A stretch of DNA of 64,000 nt from Pseudomonadota bacterium (GCA_021819085.1 JAKASJ010000004.1:76728-140727); one strand, 5' to 3'. Positions 28,892-40,138 are shown, numbered from the stretch's first letter. Program-made: numbers and translations. Notes: generated by a model from the letters alone, not told the origin.

Positions 28892-29917
28892 TCAGGCTGT
28901 GCGCTCCATCTCCGGCCGGTATTGGCCGCGGCGCGCGGCACCGGTCAGTGCCGCGCGAAAATGAAATACCCGCTGCGCGGCGGCGACATTTTCCGGCCGG
29001 CCGCGCCAGACATCGAGAACCGGCTGCTGCAAGGCGCGCGCGTAGGAAAAAGACAGCTCCCAGGGGGGCTGCGGAAACAGCGCGTTCATCGCATTGAGAT
29101 TGGCTGTCGCCTGTTCCGCAGTCTGTCCTCCGGAGAGAAAATTGATGCTTGGCACCGCCGCCGGCACGGTTCGTCTGAGCACCTTCACGGTTTCGCGTGC
29201 CACCTCTTCCGGAGCGGCTTTCCGGGCGTGCTCCTTGCCCGGCAACACCATGCTCGGCTTGAGCAGCATGTATTCCAGCATCACGCGGTGGCGGTGCAGG
29301 GCGTGAAACACCGCATGCAACACCGACTCGGTTGCCTCGGCACAGCGTTGCAGGCTGTGATCACCGTCCAGCAGCACCTCGGGCTCCACGATAGGAACGA
29401 TCCCCTGCTCCTGGCACACCGCCGCGTAGCGCGCGAGCGTTTCGGCGTTCACCTCGATTCCAAGCGCCGTCGGATTGCGGTCCGTAATCGGGTAGACCTC
29501 CCGCCATTTCGCGAATCGGGCTCCCTGGGATTTGTAGATCTTCAGTCTTTCGGACAGTCCGTCCAGGCCTTGTGTTACCAGATCTCCGGGGGCGCCGGAC
29601 AAGGGTACGGTGCCCTTGTCCACCTTGACTCCCGGAACGATCCCCTGACGCTGCGCAACCACGGGCAGCAGCGTTCCCTCGTCAGCCTTCTGAAGCAGCG
29701 TTTCCTCGAACAGGATGACCCCGCTCAGAAACTCGCCTACCCCAGGCGTCGTCAGCAGCAGTGTCCGGTAGGCGCGCCGGTTTTCGTCGCTCGATTCCAC
29801 ACCGATGGCCTTGAATCGCTTCGCGATCGTTGGCTGGCTCTCGTCGGCCGCGAGGATCCCCTTGCCCTTCTGCACCAGTGCGCCGACGGTCGCCTGCAGA
29901 TCGTCTTGAATGCTCAT
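28892..29917 (-). CDS. Fructose-bisphosphate aldolase class I
   Basis: GKGILAADESQPTIAKRFKAIGVESSDENRRAYRTLLLTTPG...GIVPIVEPEVLLDGDH...MLLKPSMV...INFLSGGQ. Confidence 0.95.
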   Translation of the reverse strand: MSIQDDLQATVGALVQKGKGILAADESQPTIAKRFKAIGVESSDENRRAYRTLLLTTPGVGEFLSGVILFEETLLQKADEGTLLPVVAQRQGIVPGVKVDKGTVPLSGAPGDLVTQGLDGLSERLKIYKSQGARFAKWREVYPITDRNPTALGIEVNAETLARYAAVCQEQGIVPIVEPEVLLDGDHSLQRCAEATESVLHAVFHALHRHRVMLEYMLLKPSMVLPGKEHARKAAPEEVARETVKVLRRTVPAAVPSINFLSGGQTAEQATANLNAMNALFPQPPWELSFSYARALQQPVLDVWRGRPENVAAAQRVFHFRAALTGAARRGQYRPEMERTA

Positions 29918-30191
29918 GTATACCTCCTTGATATTGGCAGGGAACACCGCAGCGATGCGATCACTCCCCGCCGCATATCGGGCCATGGTGGATTCTTAGC
30001 GCAATTGAAGACCCATCTCTTTGACACCGATCAAACCTGGAAGAATTCCCCGGACGGAAGCAACCCGCGGCGCGCCCGGCTGCGCCCACAGATCCCGGGT
30101 AGCAAAGCAACAACTGGCCGGGGCTTGCCCGATCCCGACGCCCGGCCGAAGCCGGCAACTGGCGGAGGTCCGGATGTGAGTCTACATTTGT

Positions 30192-30579
30192 ATGATTCAT
30201 GGATCCGATACAGCAGCGAAGGTTCTCCGGCACGATCAGGACAGGACCATTCCGGCTCTCAAGGGGCTGGGCGAGCCTACTCGTCTGTGCATCTTGCGCG
30301 GACGGAGGCACGACGGTCGTCTGGTGACGGAGCTCATCAACGCTACGGTTCTGGCACAAACCCCGGGTTTTGTTCCGCCTGCGTGTGCTACGCGAAGCGG
30401 GATTCGTCCGCGCCGAGCGCCGCGGGGCGACCATCTTTTGCTGTCTCGCTGATCTGGAACCGCTGCGCATCGTGCCCGCACGGAAAGGCTGGCTGGACGC
30501 ACACCCGGCTTCGCCTCTGCGTGGCGCAGGTCAGAGCGACCGCGCGACAAGCCGGCGGCCGCGTAAGCCCGCGACGTAG
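30192..30579 (+). pseudogene. ArsR-family regulator, frameshifted
   Basis: ALKGLGEPTRLCILR...LVTELINATVLAQTPG in one frame, FRLRVLREAGFVRAERRGATIFCCLADLEPL in the next; together an ArsR HTH. Confidence 0.65.
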
Positions 30580-30803
30580 CCTGAGGGTGCGGGCGCATGA
30601 ATCGCTGGGACGGCTGGTTTCTCGGGCACAGGCAACGTCTGCCGGACATTCCGTCTGCGGCGCAGGTTTTTCCGGTCCGGTCGGTGCGCGCGTTGCATGA
30701 CAACAGTCGCCAAAGGGACAACGCGCAAATCAGTGCGGCACGCCTGTCCATTGTCATGCTCCACTGCTTTCAAAAAAATAAACGCACGAAGGAGGTTTTC
30801 GAA

Positions 30804-31418
30804 ATGACGTCGCAAGACCGGATGTTTTCAGCCAGCGAAATGCCCGACCGGGACTGGTGGCAGATCCTGTGGCCCGACCCCGAGGGCATCGTCAAAACCC
30901 TGGGCGTGCGATGCGGCATGGAGGTGGTCGACCTAGGTTGCGGGTCCGGCTACTTCACCGCTGCCCTCGCCCGCCAGGCCGGCCCCGGGCACGTCATCGC
31001 CATCGACATCGATTCCGAGATGCTGGAGCGGGCCAGAGTCGCGTGCAGGGCGATGACGAACTGCATCTGGTGTCGTGGTGATGCGATGGAGCTCGGGCGT
31101 CTGATATCTGACCCGGTGGATTTCGTTCTTTTTGCCAATGCGCTTCACGGCGTGCCGGACAAGCCCGCACTGGCCAAGCAGGTTTGGGACATTCTCCGGC
31201 CCGGAGGGCGCATGGCCATCGTCAACTGGCATCCCATTGCACGGGAACTGACGGTTGTCCGCGGCAAACCACGCGGGCCCGACACCCGGCTTCGCCTGTC
31301 CCCCGCACAAACCTGCGAAGCGATGGAACCGCCAGGCTTCAGGCTCGAGGCCGTGGTCGAGTTTCCCCCCTATCATTACGGAGCGATATTCGCCCGCCCG
31401 GAAGAAAGCGTCCGATAG
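30804..31418 (+). CDS. Class I SAM-dependent methyltransferase
   Basis: MEVVDLGCGSGYFTAALARQAGPGHVIAIDIDSEML; ATG at 30804 preceded by ggagg. Confidence 0.85.
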   Translation: MTSQDRMFSASEMPDRDWWQILWPDPEGIVKTLGVRCGMEVVDLGCGSGYFTAALARQAGPGHVIAIDIDSEMLERARVACRAMTNCIWCRGDAMELGRLISDPVDFVLFANALHGVPDKPALAKQVWDILRPGGRMAIVNWHPIARELTVVRGKPRGPDTRLRLSPAQTCEAMEPPGFRLEAVVEFPPYHYGAIFARPEESVR

Positions 31419-31926
31419 CAGGCGGCCGGGTACGCAGATTTCTGTCAGATCTGGCGCGCAACCAGAGCGGACTGATCGGTCCTGGTGCGCCACCAATCTG
31501 CGATGACGACCTCGACCCGGCTTGCGGCCAACACGTCCGGCGCGGACAATGCCTGGGCGTCCATGCCGAGAAAACGGGGTCCGGGAAATGACTGTTCCTT
31601 GCGGTACGCGCAGATGGCCTGGCTGGTGACAGGGATACGTCGCTTACCTAACCCTGCGCGGAATGCGCAACTGCGATGCCCCGGAGACGCCGAACGCGAC
31701 GCACCGCTGCGCAAACGGGTCGGGACCGTGCAGCAATGGGCAGCGATGAGGCGCGGCACGTCGACGCGCATCGATGCGTCGGGGGTTCTTCCAGCGCCTG
31801 GCGTTATATCCATGATGCCTCACCCCGCCGGGATATCCGGGGTCCGGCGGTCTGGCGATCCCTGAAATTGCACACGGCCGTCTTGCCGGCCGCGCTCCGA
31901 ATGTTCCTGTGTGCTGCGGTTGGGGG

Positions 31927-33885
31927 TCAATTCCCCGGCGTGGCCTGTATGCCGGTCTCGCTCTTGCCTGGATCCTCCAGTTCCCGCTGGCCGGATTTTG
32001 CCTGTTCGATGATCCGCTTCGCCTCCTCGCCACTGACGACCTCCTTTTCCTGCAGCACGGCGGCCAGGGCTTCCAGTGCCGGACGCTGCGCGGTGAGAAT
32101 CTCGCGGGCGCGCCGGTGTGCGTCCTCCACCAGTTCTCTCACCGCGGAGTCGATCTGACGCGCGATCTCGTCGCTGTAATTCCTTTCCTCCACGTATTCG
32201 CCGCCCAGATAGGGCGATTGCTGGCGTCGCCCATAGGTGAGCGGCCCGAGTTTCTCGCTCATGCCCAGCTGTGTAACCATGTCACGGGCAATCTCGCTGG
32301 CGCGCTCCAGATCATTGGAGGCTCCGCTCGAAATATCGCCGAAGATGATCTCCTCGGACCCCCGGCCGCCGAGAAGGATGGCGAGCTGGTCTCTGAGTTC
32401 GTTTCCCGTCGACAGAAACTTCTCTCTCACAGGCAATTGCATGGTATAGCCGAGCGCCGCAACACCGCGCGGAATGATCGATACCTTGTGCACGGGTTCG
32501 CCGGTGGGTACCGTCATCGCCACCAAGGCATGCCCCGATTCGTGAAAGGCGACACGCCGTTTCTCGTCGGCATTCAGTACTCTATGCCTCTTCTCCGGGC
32601 CGGCCATCACCCGGTCTATGGCCGCCTCGAAGTCGCCCATGGTCACGGCCGGGTGATCGTGGCGCACCGCAAGGATCGCCGCTTCGTTGGCAATGTTGGC
32701 CAGATCGGCGCCGACGAATCCGGGGGTGCGCTGTGCCACCACGCTCAGATCCACATCGCCCGCCAGGGTAAGTTTGCGTGCATGCAGCTTGAGTATTTCG
32801 ATGCGCGCGATCAGGTCCGGCTTGTCCACTACGATCTGCCGATCGAAGCGTCCCGCGCGCAGCAGCGCTTTGTCCAGCACCTCGGGACGGTTGGTCGCGG
32901 CCATGACCACCACGCCGGTGGAAGGATCAAAGCCGTCCATTTCGGTGAGCAGCTGGTTCAGCGTCTGTTCCCGTTCGTCGTGTCCGCCCATCACGACCGG
33001 CCCGCCACGCGCACGACCGACGGCATCCAGTTCATCGATAAAAATGATGCATGGCGCCTTGGCGCGGGCCTGCTGGAACAGATCCCGCATCCGGGCCGCG
33101 CCGACCCCGACGAACATCTCGATGAATTCCGAGCCGCTGATGCTGAAAAACGGAACTCCCGCCTCCCCCGCCACCGCGCGCGCGAGCAGCGTTTTGCCGG
33201 TGCCAGGCGCGCCGAGCAGCAGCACGCCCTTGGGCATGTGCCCTCCCAGCCGCTGGATGCGTCCCGGATCCCTGAGAAACTGGATGCTCTCCTTGAGCTC
33301 TTCCTTGGCCTCGTCCGCTCCGGCGACATCGTCAAAGGTGACCTTGGGCAGATCGTCGGCATGGATGCGCACGCGGTTGTTTCCGATGTTCAGGAAACCG
33401 CCGGCGGCACCCTGCATTCTGCGCGACAGCCAGGTCCACACCAGGAATATCAGTCCGAACGGCAAAACCCAGGCCAGCAGAATGTCGAGCCAGTGGCTCT
33501 GGTGCTCGACGGTGTACTGGACGCCGTGCTGTTGCAGCAGCTGCGCGAGGGCGTTGTTCTGCAGCGGCACCGTGACGAAGCTGCGGGGTTTGCCGGTCTT
33601 CGGGTCATGGATCGTGAGCTTGCCGCTGATCAGGTTGTCAGTAATGACCGCGTTTTCGACCTGATTCCTGTCGAGGTACTGCAGGAACTGGCTGTAGGGA
33701 ATTTCCGTTTGCGCCACACCGCTCGAGTACTGCCATACGTAGATCATGGCGATAAAGAACAGGACATACATTACCAGTGCTACGTCGGGCCGCTGCCAGA
33801 ACTTCATCTTCGATGGCTTTTCCGGCTTGTTGACTTCGATATCCGGTTTTTTGCTGCCGACATCGAATTTGGTCTGTTTCATCAA
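31927..33885 (-). CDS. ftsH: ATP-dependent zinc metalloprotease FtsH
   Basis: [76 protein letters not shown]-terminal TM segments. Confidence 0.95.
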   Translation of the reverse strand: MMKQTKFDVGSKKPDIEVNKPEKPSKMKFWQRPDVALVMYVLFFIAMIYVWQYSSGVAQTEIPYSQFLQYLDRNQVENAVITDNLISGKLTIHDPKTGKPRSFVTVPLQNNALAQLLQQHGVQYTVEHQSHWLDILLAWVLPFGLIFLVWTWLSRRMQGAAGGFLNIGNNRVRIHADDLPKVTFDDVAGADEAKEELKESIQFLRDPGRIQRLGGHMPKGVLLLGAPGTGKTLLARAVAGEAGVPFFSISGSEFIEMFVGVGAARMRDLFQQARAKAPCIIFIDELDAVGRARGGPVVMGGHDEREQTLNQLLTEMDGFDPSTGVVVMAATNRPEVLDKALLRAGRFDRQIVVDKPDLIARIEILKLHARKLTLAGDVDLSVVAQRTPGFVGADLANIANEAAILAVRHDHPAVTMGDFEAAIDRVMAGPEKRHRVLNADEKRRVAFHESGHALVAMTVPTGEPVHKVSIIPRGVAALGYTMQLPVREKFLSTGNELRDQLAILLGGRGSEEIIFGDISSGASNDLERASEIARDMVTQLGMSEKLGPLTYGRRQQSPYLGGEYVEERNYSDEIARQIDSAVRELVEDAHRRAREILTAQRPALEALAAVLQEKEVVSGEEAKRIIEQAKSGQRELEDPGKSETGIQATPGN

Positions 33886-34155
33886 TATCCTCGAAGCATG
33901 AACTCCGGCCAGTACGGCTGGTCACTGCAGAGTGCGCGCTGTCCCCGCCATTCCAGTGCGCCCCGCGGGGGCGGCCGGCCAGCAGTCACCATTGCGCGCC
34001 AATCCGGGCAGCGCAGATCTCCGGGTAACTGCCGGCGCGGCTCCGGGCACGCCGCGCAACGATCCCTCGGTGCCGGAACTGCGGCACCGCGATGAGGCCG
34101 GACCTGCCGCGGCAGGCCGGTGTTCCTGGGCTGCGCCCGCCCTCTTTGCGCGAAC

Positions 34156-34524
34156 CTAGACGACGCTCCCGAAACCCCGGTCTACCGTCCCGGCGGGAGC
34201 CTTGAGTCCGGCCAGCCGGCAGCCCTGGGCTACGGGACCTCCCGGGAAGAGCTCATAGAGGTACCTGATACCGCCCTGCGGGTGGAACTTCTCGTCGAGC
34301 GCGTCGTGCAATTCATGGGTATTGAGCGGCACATCCTGATGCTTCGCATAATATTCCTGCAGTGCCTGGATGGTTGCCCAGTGGTCGGCCCCAAGCGTGA
34401 GTCCTTCCTGTCTGGCGAGATCGGCCGCGGTTTGCTTCGTCCAGTCCGGCGGGGCATGCGGAAAACCCGGTTCTGTCAGGATACCCGCTTCTCCTTGCCG
34501 AATCGCATCAATGAGGCTTGGCAT
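34156..34524 (-). CDS. TusE/DsrC/DsvC-family protein, non-canonical C-terminus
   Basis: LTLGADHWATIQALQEYYAKHQDVPLNTHELHDALDEKF...IRYLYELFPGGPVAQGCRLAGLKAPAGTVDRGFGSVV. Confidence 0.85.
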   Translation of the reverse strand: MPSLIDAIRQGEAGILTEPGFPHAPPDWTKQTAADLARQEGLTLGADHWATIQALQEYYAKHQDVPLNTHELHDALDEKFHPQGGIRYLYELFPGGPVAQGCRLAGLKAPAGTVDRGFGSVV

Positions 34525-34850
34525 TGTTGCGCCCTCCGTTTATGGGATGGAAGATGTGACTCTTACATTTACCTTCTGCCCTGTACTTTGACGAGCATCA
34601 ACTACGCCCGACCAGTATACTCGCGTTCAAACAAAAAAAACGTCAGCGGATCACGCACCATGCCGGGTCCACAGATCATGGCCGGCCGGTTGGGGCGGAC
34701 CGGATATGCCGAATCCCCCGCCCCATTCGAAGTGGAAATACCCGGCAGCATGAGGGCATCCGGCCAATCCGTTCCTGCGGCCGGTCATACCGCCGATGCT
34801 TTGGAAAAAAGCGATTGCAACGTCTGCCGGGCGGCAACCGTCCCGCCTCT

Positions 34851-37550
34851 CTACCGGGCTGCCCGATGTCCCCGCCTGCGCGCCGGGCCAGAGGAATGCA
34901 GCCATTTCTCGACTTCGACCGCCACCGCGCATGTCGCTGCGGTCGCGACGATCCAACCCCAGTCCCGGAAGCCGATCGGTGCGGTCTGAAACGTGCGATT
35001 GAACATCGGCACATAGGTGAAGACCGCCTGCAAGGCCAGCATCGCTGCGCTGCCGATCCATACCCACAAATTGACGCCGGAGGACCAGATGGGGCGGGTC
35101 AGCGAGCGACAGTTGAACAGGTAGGAAGTTTCGACCATGACGAACAGATCGGCGGCGATCGTCCGCGCCTCGTTCACCGGCTGTCCACGATGCAGCGCCA
35201 GTTCGAACAGGCCGAAGGCCCCTCCCAGCAGGAACAGGATCACCAGCACGGTACGCATCAGAAGAACGCGGTCGAGGATCGGTGCATCCGGAGGTCGCGG
35301 TCGACGCTGCATGATGCCGCGTTCGGCCGGCTCGAAGGCCAGCATCAATCCGAGCAGCACGGCCGTGGTCATGTTGATCCACAGGATTTGCAGCGGTGCG
35401 ATCGGCAGGGTCGTGCCCGCGAAAATGGCCGCGAGAATGACAAGCCCTTCGCCGGCGTTGGTCGGAACCGTCCAGACGATGAACTTGACCAGGTTGTCGT
35501 AGATGCCGCGCCCTTCCTCGATTGCCGCTTCGATGGTGGCAAAGTTGTCGTCCGTCAGGACCATGGCTGCCGCCTCCTTGGCCACCTCGGTCCCGACGCG
35601 ACCCATCGCCACGCCGATATCGGCCTGCTTGAGCGCCGGCGCATCGTTGACGCCGTCGCCGGTCATCGCCACCACTTCTCCATTGGCCTGCAGGGCCCGC
35701 ACGAGCCGCAGCTTCTGTTCGGGTTCGACGCGGGCGAACACATCGGTCTGTGCGGCAACCCTGGCGAGGTCCGGATCGGCGATTCCCGCCAGTTCGCGGC
35801 CGGTCAGGACACCGGCATCGTTCCCGACAATGCCCAGCTGACGGGCTATGGCGATGGCTGTTCCCGGATGATCGCCGGTGATCATTTTTACCCGGATGCC
35901 CGCTGTGTGGCAGGCACGGACCGCGGCGATCGCGCCCGGCCGGGGCGGATCAATCATGCCGACAAGCCCGAGGAACACCAGGTCACCGGCAATGCTCGCG
36001 TGCTCCAGCTGCCGGCCCGGTTTCAAGGTCGAGCGGACCATGGCCAGCACCCGCAAACCGCTTTCCGCCATGCGGGCTGCGGCGGCATGGACTGCGACCG
36101 CATCCAGCTTTACCTCGTGCCCCTGGTGATCCAGCAGGGTCGTGCAGGCGGGCAGCAGCTTCTCAACGGCGCCTTTCACATAGACTATGCGTGCCCCTTC
36201 GATCTCGTGCAGCGTCGCCATGTATTGGCGGTTCGAGTCAAACGACAGCTCATCGAGCCGCGGAAAGACCGAAGTCAGCGTACTCTCGTCCAATCCGCCC
36301 TTGCGAGCCAGGACCAGCAGCGCACCCTCGGTCGGGTCGCCGATGATCTTCCATTGCTGCTCTTCACGCACGAGGCGGGCATCGTTGCAGAGAATGCCGG
36401 CCAGCAACGTTTCCCGCAGACTGCTCGCCGGTCCGATGGATACACCGCTTGCCCTGATGTCGCCCACCGGGTCATAGGCGTTGCCGGTGACGGCGAAGGT
36501 CTCGCCTCCGGCCCAGACTTCGCGGACCGTCATTGCGTTTTCGGTCAGCGTTCCGGTCTTGTCGGAACAGATCACCGTCGTGCTGCCCAGCGTCTCGACC
36601 GCAGGAAGTCTGCGGATGATGGCCCGGCGCGCGGCCATGCGCGAAACGCCGATCGCCAGCGTTATGACCAGGGCTGCCGGCAGCCCTTCCGGAATCGCAC
36701 CGACAGCCAGCGCCACCGCCGCCATGAACATCTTAAAAATGGATTCACCGCGCAGAATGCCGACCGCGAAGGTGACTGCGGCAAGCCCCAGAATCATCCC
36801 CAGCAGGCGGCGCGCAAACGCATCCATCTTGCGCGTCAGCGGCGTCGTCAGGTCCGGCGCCTGGGCGATCAGCCTGGAAATGCGCCCGACCTCGGTGGCA
36901 TCCCCTATGGCGACCACCACTCCTGATCCGTGCCCCGCCACCACCAGCGTGCCGCTGTAAAGCATGTTGCTGCGATCAGCGAGCGGCGTATCGGCAGGCA
37001 GTGGTGCAACGTGCTTTGCGACGGGCGCCGATTCACCGGTCAACGCCGCTTCCGCGGTGCGCAGTTCGCGGTCGCCGAGCAGGCGCAGGTCGGCAGGCAC
37101 CTTGTTCCCGGCAGCCAGTACGACCACATCGCCGGGCACCAAATCCGCCGCATCAAGCGCGCGCCGGGCGCCGGCGCGAAGCACCGTCGCTTCGGCTGCG
37201 ACGGACCGCGCGAGGGCGGCCAGCGCGGTCTCCGCTTTTCCCTCCTGGATGAAGCCGACCATGGCGTTGACCAGCACCACCCCGAAAATCACGCCGGCAT
37301 CGACCCATTCGCGCAGCAGGGCCGTCACCGTTGCGGCGGCGATCAGCACGAGCACGAGCGGCTGGATCAGCTGCGAAAAGAACCGGGCGAATCCGCCTCG
37401 CCCCGTGCGGACTGTCGGCCGGTTGGGACCATGAGCCCTCAGGCGGATCGCAGCTTCGGTTTCATCGAGTCCGCTTGCGGGATCGACCGAGAAATGCCGT
37501 GCCACCTCGGTCGCCGCCATTGCATGCCAGCCGGACTGGGTCTCGGTCAC
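34851..37550 (-). CDS. Cation-translocating P-type ATPase
   Basis: CSDKTGTLTENAMTV, MITGDHPGTAIAIARQLG, MTGDGVNDAPALKQADIGVAMG; GTG start at 37550 with upstream ggaggggg; ORF open to 37757. Confidence 0.92.
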   Translation of the reverse strand: MTETQSGWHAMAATEVARHFSVDPASGLDETEAAIRLRAHGPNRPTVRTGRGGFARFFSQLIQPLVLVLIAAATVTALLREWVDAGVIFGVVLVNAMVGFIQEGKAETALAALARSVAAEATVLRAGARRALDAADLVPGDVVVLAAGNKVPADLRLLGDRELRTAEAALTGESAPVAKHVAPLPADTPLADRSNMLYSGTLVVAGHGSGVVVAIGDATEVGRISRLIAQAPDLTTPLTRKMDAFARRLLGMILGLAAVTFAVGILRGESIFKMFMAAVALAVGAIPEGLPAALVITLAIGVSRMAARRAIIRRLPAVETLGSTTVICSDKTGTLTENAMTVREVWAGGETFAVTGNAYDPVGDIRASGVSIGPASSLRETLLAGILCNDARLVREEQQWKIIGDPTEGALLVLARKGGLDESTLTSVFPRLDELSFDSNRQYMATLHEIEGARIVYVKGAVEKLLPACTTLLDHQGHEVKLDAVAVHAAAARMAESGLRVLAMVRSTLKPGRQLEHASIAGDLVFLGLVGMIDPPRPGAIAAVRACHTAGIRVKMITGDHPGTAIAIARQLGIVGNDAGVLTGRELAGIADPDLARVAAQTDVFARVEPEQKLRLVRALQANGEVVAMTGDGVNDAPALKQADIGVAMGRVGTEVAKEAAAMVLTDDNFATIEAAIEEGRGIYDNLVKFIVWTVPTNAGEGLVILAAIFAGTTLPIAPLQILWINMTTAVLLGLMLAFEPAERGIMQRRPRPPDAPILDRVLLMRTVLVILFLLGGAFGLFELALHRGQPVNEARTIAADLFVMVETSYLFNCRSLTRPIWSSGVNLWVWIGSAAMLALQAVFTYVPMFNRTFQTAPIGFRDWGWIVATAATCAVAVEVEKWLHSSGPARRRGHRAAR

Positions 37551-38331
37551 AGCCCCCTCCTGCAGACCCCGGCACGCCGGTACTGCAGCGACCGCATACG
37601 GCACGGCGTGCGGCAGGAATTCCATTGGACCGACCGCTTCATTTCTGAAGCACCAGCGACGCCCTCCCGCAGCCTGCGCACCGGCCCGGGTTTTTCCGTG
37701 GCGGATCCATAAGAAGCACGCCCGGGCAGCCGGCAGGAACCGCGGCAGAAGCGGCACCTCATGGCCGTTCCATCCTGGCCGTCAGCCGGACGTATGCACA
37801 GACACGTCGAGTCCGGATTCGCATGGCGGCCGTGCGCCCTGAGGACGCCCGCCGCCGGCCAGCCGAAGTTCACGCTGCGCCGCTTCAATAGGCCACGGAA
37901 GGCGCGACGGATGGCATCTCTGGCATCCAGGGCATCGTTGCAAACAGGATGCACAATACCGCCGGAATCGGCGATGGTTCCGGTCATCAGATCATTACCC
38001 ACGCCGGCAGGCTGCATTCCTGCCTTCATTTGCGTAAAACAGGAAACCGGTTTTTCGCACCGCATCTGAGATTGGTACACCATCCGTTGCCGCCAGGCAA
38101 CGGAATCGCTCAAATTGTCCGGATCGCGCGGCGTCATCCGGGATGCGCTCGATGACGGTACTGCATGAATGCCGGAACCGCCTGCTGCGTGCCAGAGAAC
38201 GAGACGCGCGGCGCGCGGCTTGCTATGATCCGTGCCGTTGTCATCCAGCATGGTTGGCGTATGGGGCGTTTCTCCAGGCGCCTTTGCGAATCGAACAAGA
38301 TCGTTTCTCCCCGGGGATATCAGCACCATCC

Positions 38332-39468
38332 ATGACAGATCTGAGCGAGCTTTTCGAGCAGGAATTTCCCGTCGACTCGAACCTGTTGTATCTCAATCAC
38401 GCGGCCGTCGCTCCCTGGCCGACGCGTACCGGAGACGCCGTGCGCCGGTTTGCCGCCGAGTGCGTCGACATGGGTGCGCACGACTACCCATCCTGGCTGG
38501 ACCAGGAACACACGCTGCGTGGACAGCTTGCGCGTCAGGTCAATGCCCTGTCATCCGAGGATATCGCGCTCGTCAAGAATACCTCGGAAGGGCTGTCCAT
38601 GATTGCCCACGGATTCCCATGGCGCGCCGGCGATAACGTCGTGATTGCGGCGGGCGAGTTTCCTTCCAACCGCATCGTGTGGGAGTCGCTGAGCCGATAC
38701 GGAGTCGAACTGCGCCAGGTACCGCTGGCACGCTGCGAAGATCCGGAATCGGCCTTGCTGGCCGCGGCGGATGACCGCACCCGCCTGCTGTCGGTAAGCA
38801 GTGTCCACTATGTCACGGGCCTGCGCCTGGATCTCGCCCGCCTGGGGCGCCAGTGCCGCGGGCGCGGCATCGCGTTCTGCGTGGATGCGATTCAGGGACT
38901 GGGTGTGGTACCCCACGATGTGCAGGAAATGGGCATCGACTTTCTGGCTTCCGATGCGCACAAATGGATGCTCGGACCCGAGGGCATCGCAGTATTCTAC
39001 TGCTCCCCCCAATGGCGCGAGCGGCTTACGTTGCACGAATATGGCTGGCACATGACCGACCATCCGGAGGATTTTGATCGCCTCGAGTGGAGCGCGGCCG
39101 CTTCGGCGCGCCGCTTTGAATGCGGTAGTCCCAACATGCTGGGTATCCATGCATTTGCCGCAAGTCTGGAACTGCTCGAAGAGGTCGGCCTGGCCGAGAT
39201 CGAACACCGCGTGCTCGGCCACGCGCGCCTGCTTATGGAGGGCATCAGCGCCAACCCGAGACTGGAGCTCCTCACTCGCAATGAACCGGGACGCTACGCG
39301 GGAATTGTCAGCTTCCGCCACCGGACCATCCCGTCTGCAACGCTCTTTCAGCACTTGCAGGAGCAGCGTGTCGTCTGCGCACAGCGCGGCGGCGGTATCC
39401 GGCTATCGCCGCATGCCTATCACCGGACCGAAGTACTGGAACAGGTACTTGACCTAATTGCGTTATAG
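38332..39468 (+). CDS. Aminotransferase class V-fold PLP-dependent enzyme
   Basis: YLNHAAVAPWPTRT, ALVKNTSEGLSMIAHG, CVDAIQGLGVVPHDVQEMGIDFLASDAHKWMLGPEGIAVFY. Confidence 0.88.
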   Translation: MTDLSELFEQEFPVDSNLLYLNHAAVAPWPTRTGDAVRRFAAECVDMGAHDYPSWLDQEHTLRGQLARQVNALSSEDIALVKNTSEGLSMIAHGFPWRAGDNVVIAAGEFPSNRIVWESLSRYGVELRQVPLARCEDPESALLAAADDRTRLLSVSSVHYVTGLRLDLARLGRQCRGRGIAFCVDAIQGLGVVPHDVQEMGIDFLASDAHKWMLGPEGIAVFYCSPQWRERLTLHEYGWHMTDHPEDFDRLEWSAAASARRFECGSPNMLGIHAFAASLELLEEVGLAEIEHRVLGHARLLMEGISANPRLELLTRNEPGRYAGIVSFRHRTIPSATLFQHLQEQRVVCAQRGGGIRLSPHAYHRTEVLEQVLDLIAL

Positions 39469-39505
39469 TTTATACGTATAAACAATATATTATGAAATAT
39501 ATTTC
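39468..39505. repeat. Two adjacent AT-rich palindromes
   Basis: GTTTATACGTATAAAC (39468-39483, perfect 16 bp) and GAAATATATTTC (39494-39505, perfect 12 bp). Confidence 0.6.
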
Positions 39506-40138
39506 AAGTTGAATCTTGCCAATTTTGAGGGGTCTCAGTCATAGGCCAAGGCAACATCCCTACCGATCGGCGGTCCCGATCAATATCGCAAATACTGCTT
39601 TGGCACTACTTGGCAGTGCAGGTACCGGAGAGGCAGCCCCTGCTCATGGCCACGTGCCTCCTTTTCCGCTCACCGTTACGTTCGGAAGATCTTCCGGGTT
39701 GCCGTCCCCGAAATGGCGACCATTTTTGCCGAACTCTCGTTCAGCTTTAAACCTCCCCATATCCCTATCCCTATAGTTCGTTTCCACGCCTGGTCACCCG
39801 CAGCCGGATCGTAGGTGTCACGTTCATCGCAGAAAAACCCGTGCTGTACGTTTAAATCGACAATCACTTTTATTGGCGGGTTCCCGGCACGCGTTCGTGG
39901 GTAGCCGCCTGCCGATTGCCCCGGCAAGCACCGACGGTGGCGGAGCCGTTGACACCGCAACAAAGCGGGATGGGTTTAATGCAACCGCGCCCGGGTCAGA
40001 TACCGGTTTCTATGCCTTGCTGGCCCGATCCGGCCTGCCGCGGCCTCCTTCAATAGCCGTGCACGGAACAGAAATTGCAAGCCACGGGGTATTGGAAGGC
40101 GCTGTCCGGCCCTGAACCCCTGTTAACCCTGGAATACG

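Noticed and set aside
28427-30700. 757-aa plus-strand ORF
   Set aside because: Antisense to class I aldolase and the lpd pseudogene; no recognisable domain; GC-driven open frame.
31445-31813. 122-aa minus-strand ORF downstream of ftsH
   Set aside because: Could be a decayed gene, but I could not assign a family or a conserved motif.
31909-34095. 728-aa plus-strand ORF
   Set aside because: Antisense to ftsH; mirror-frame artefact.
34815-36926. 703-aa plus-strand ORF
   Set aside because: Antisense to the P-type ATPase gene; composition typical of reverse-frame reading.
39676-39963. 95-aa minus-strand ORF (VDLNVQHGFFCDERDTYDPAAGDQAWKRTIGIGIWGGLKLNE)
   Set aside because: Looks faintly protein-like, but no family could be named; not reported as a gene without a search.
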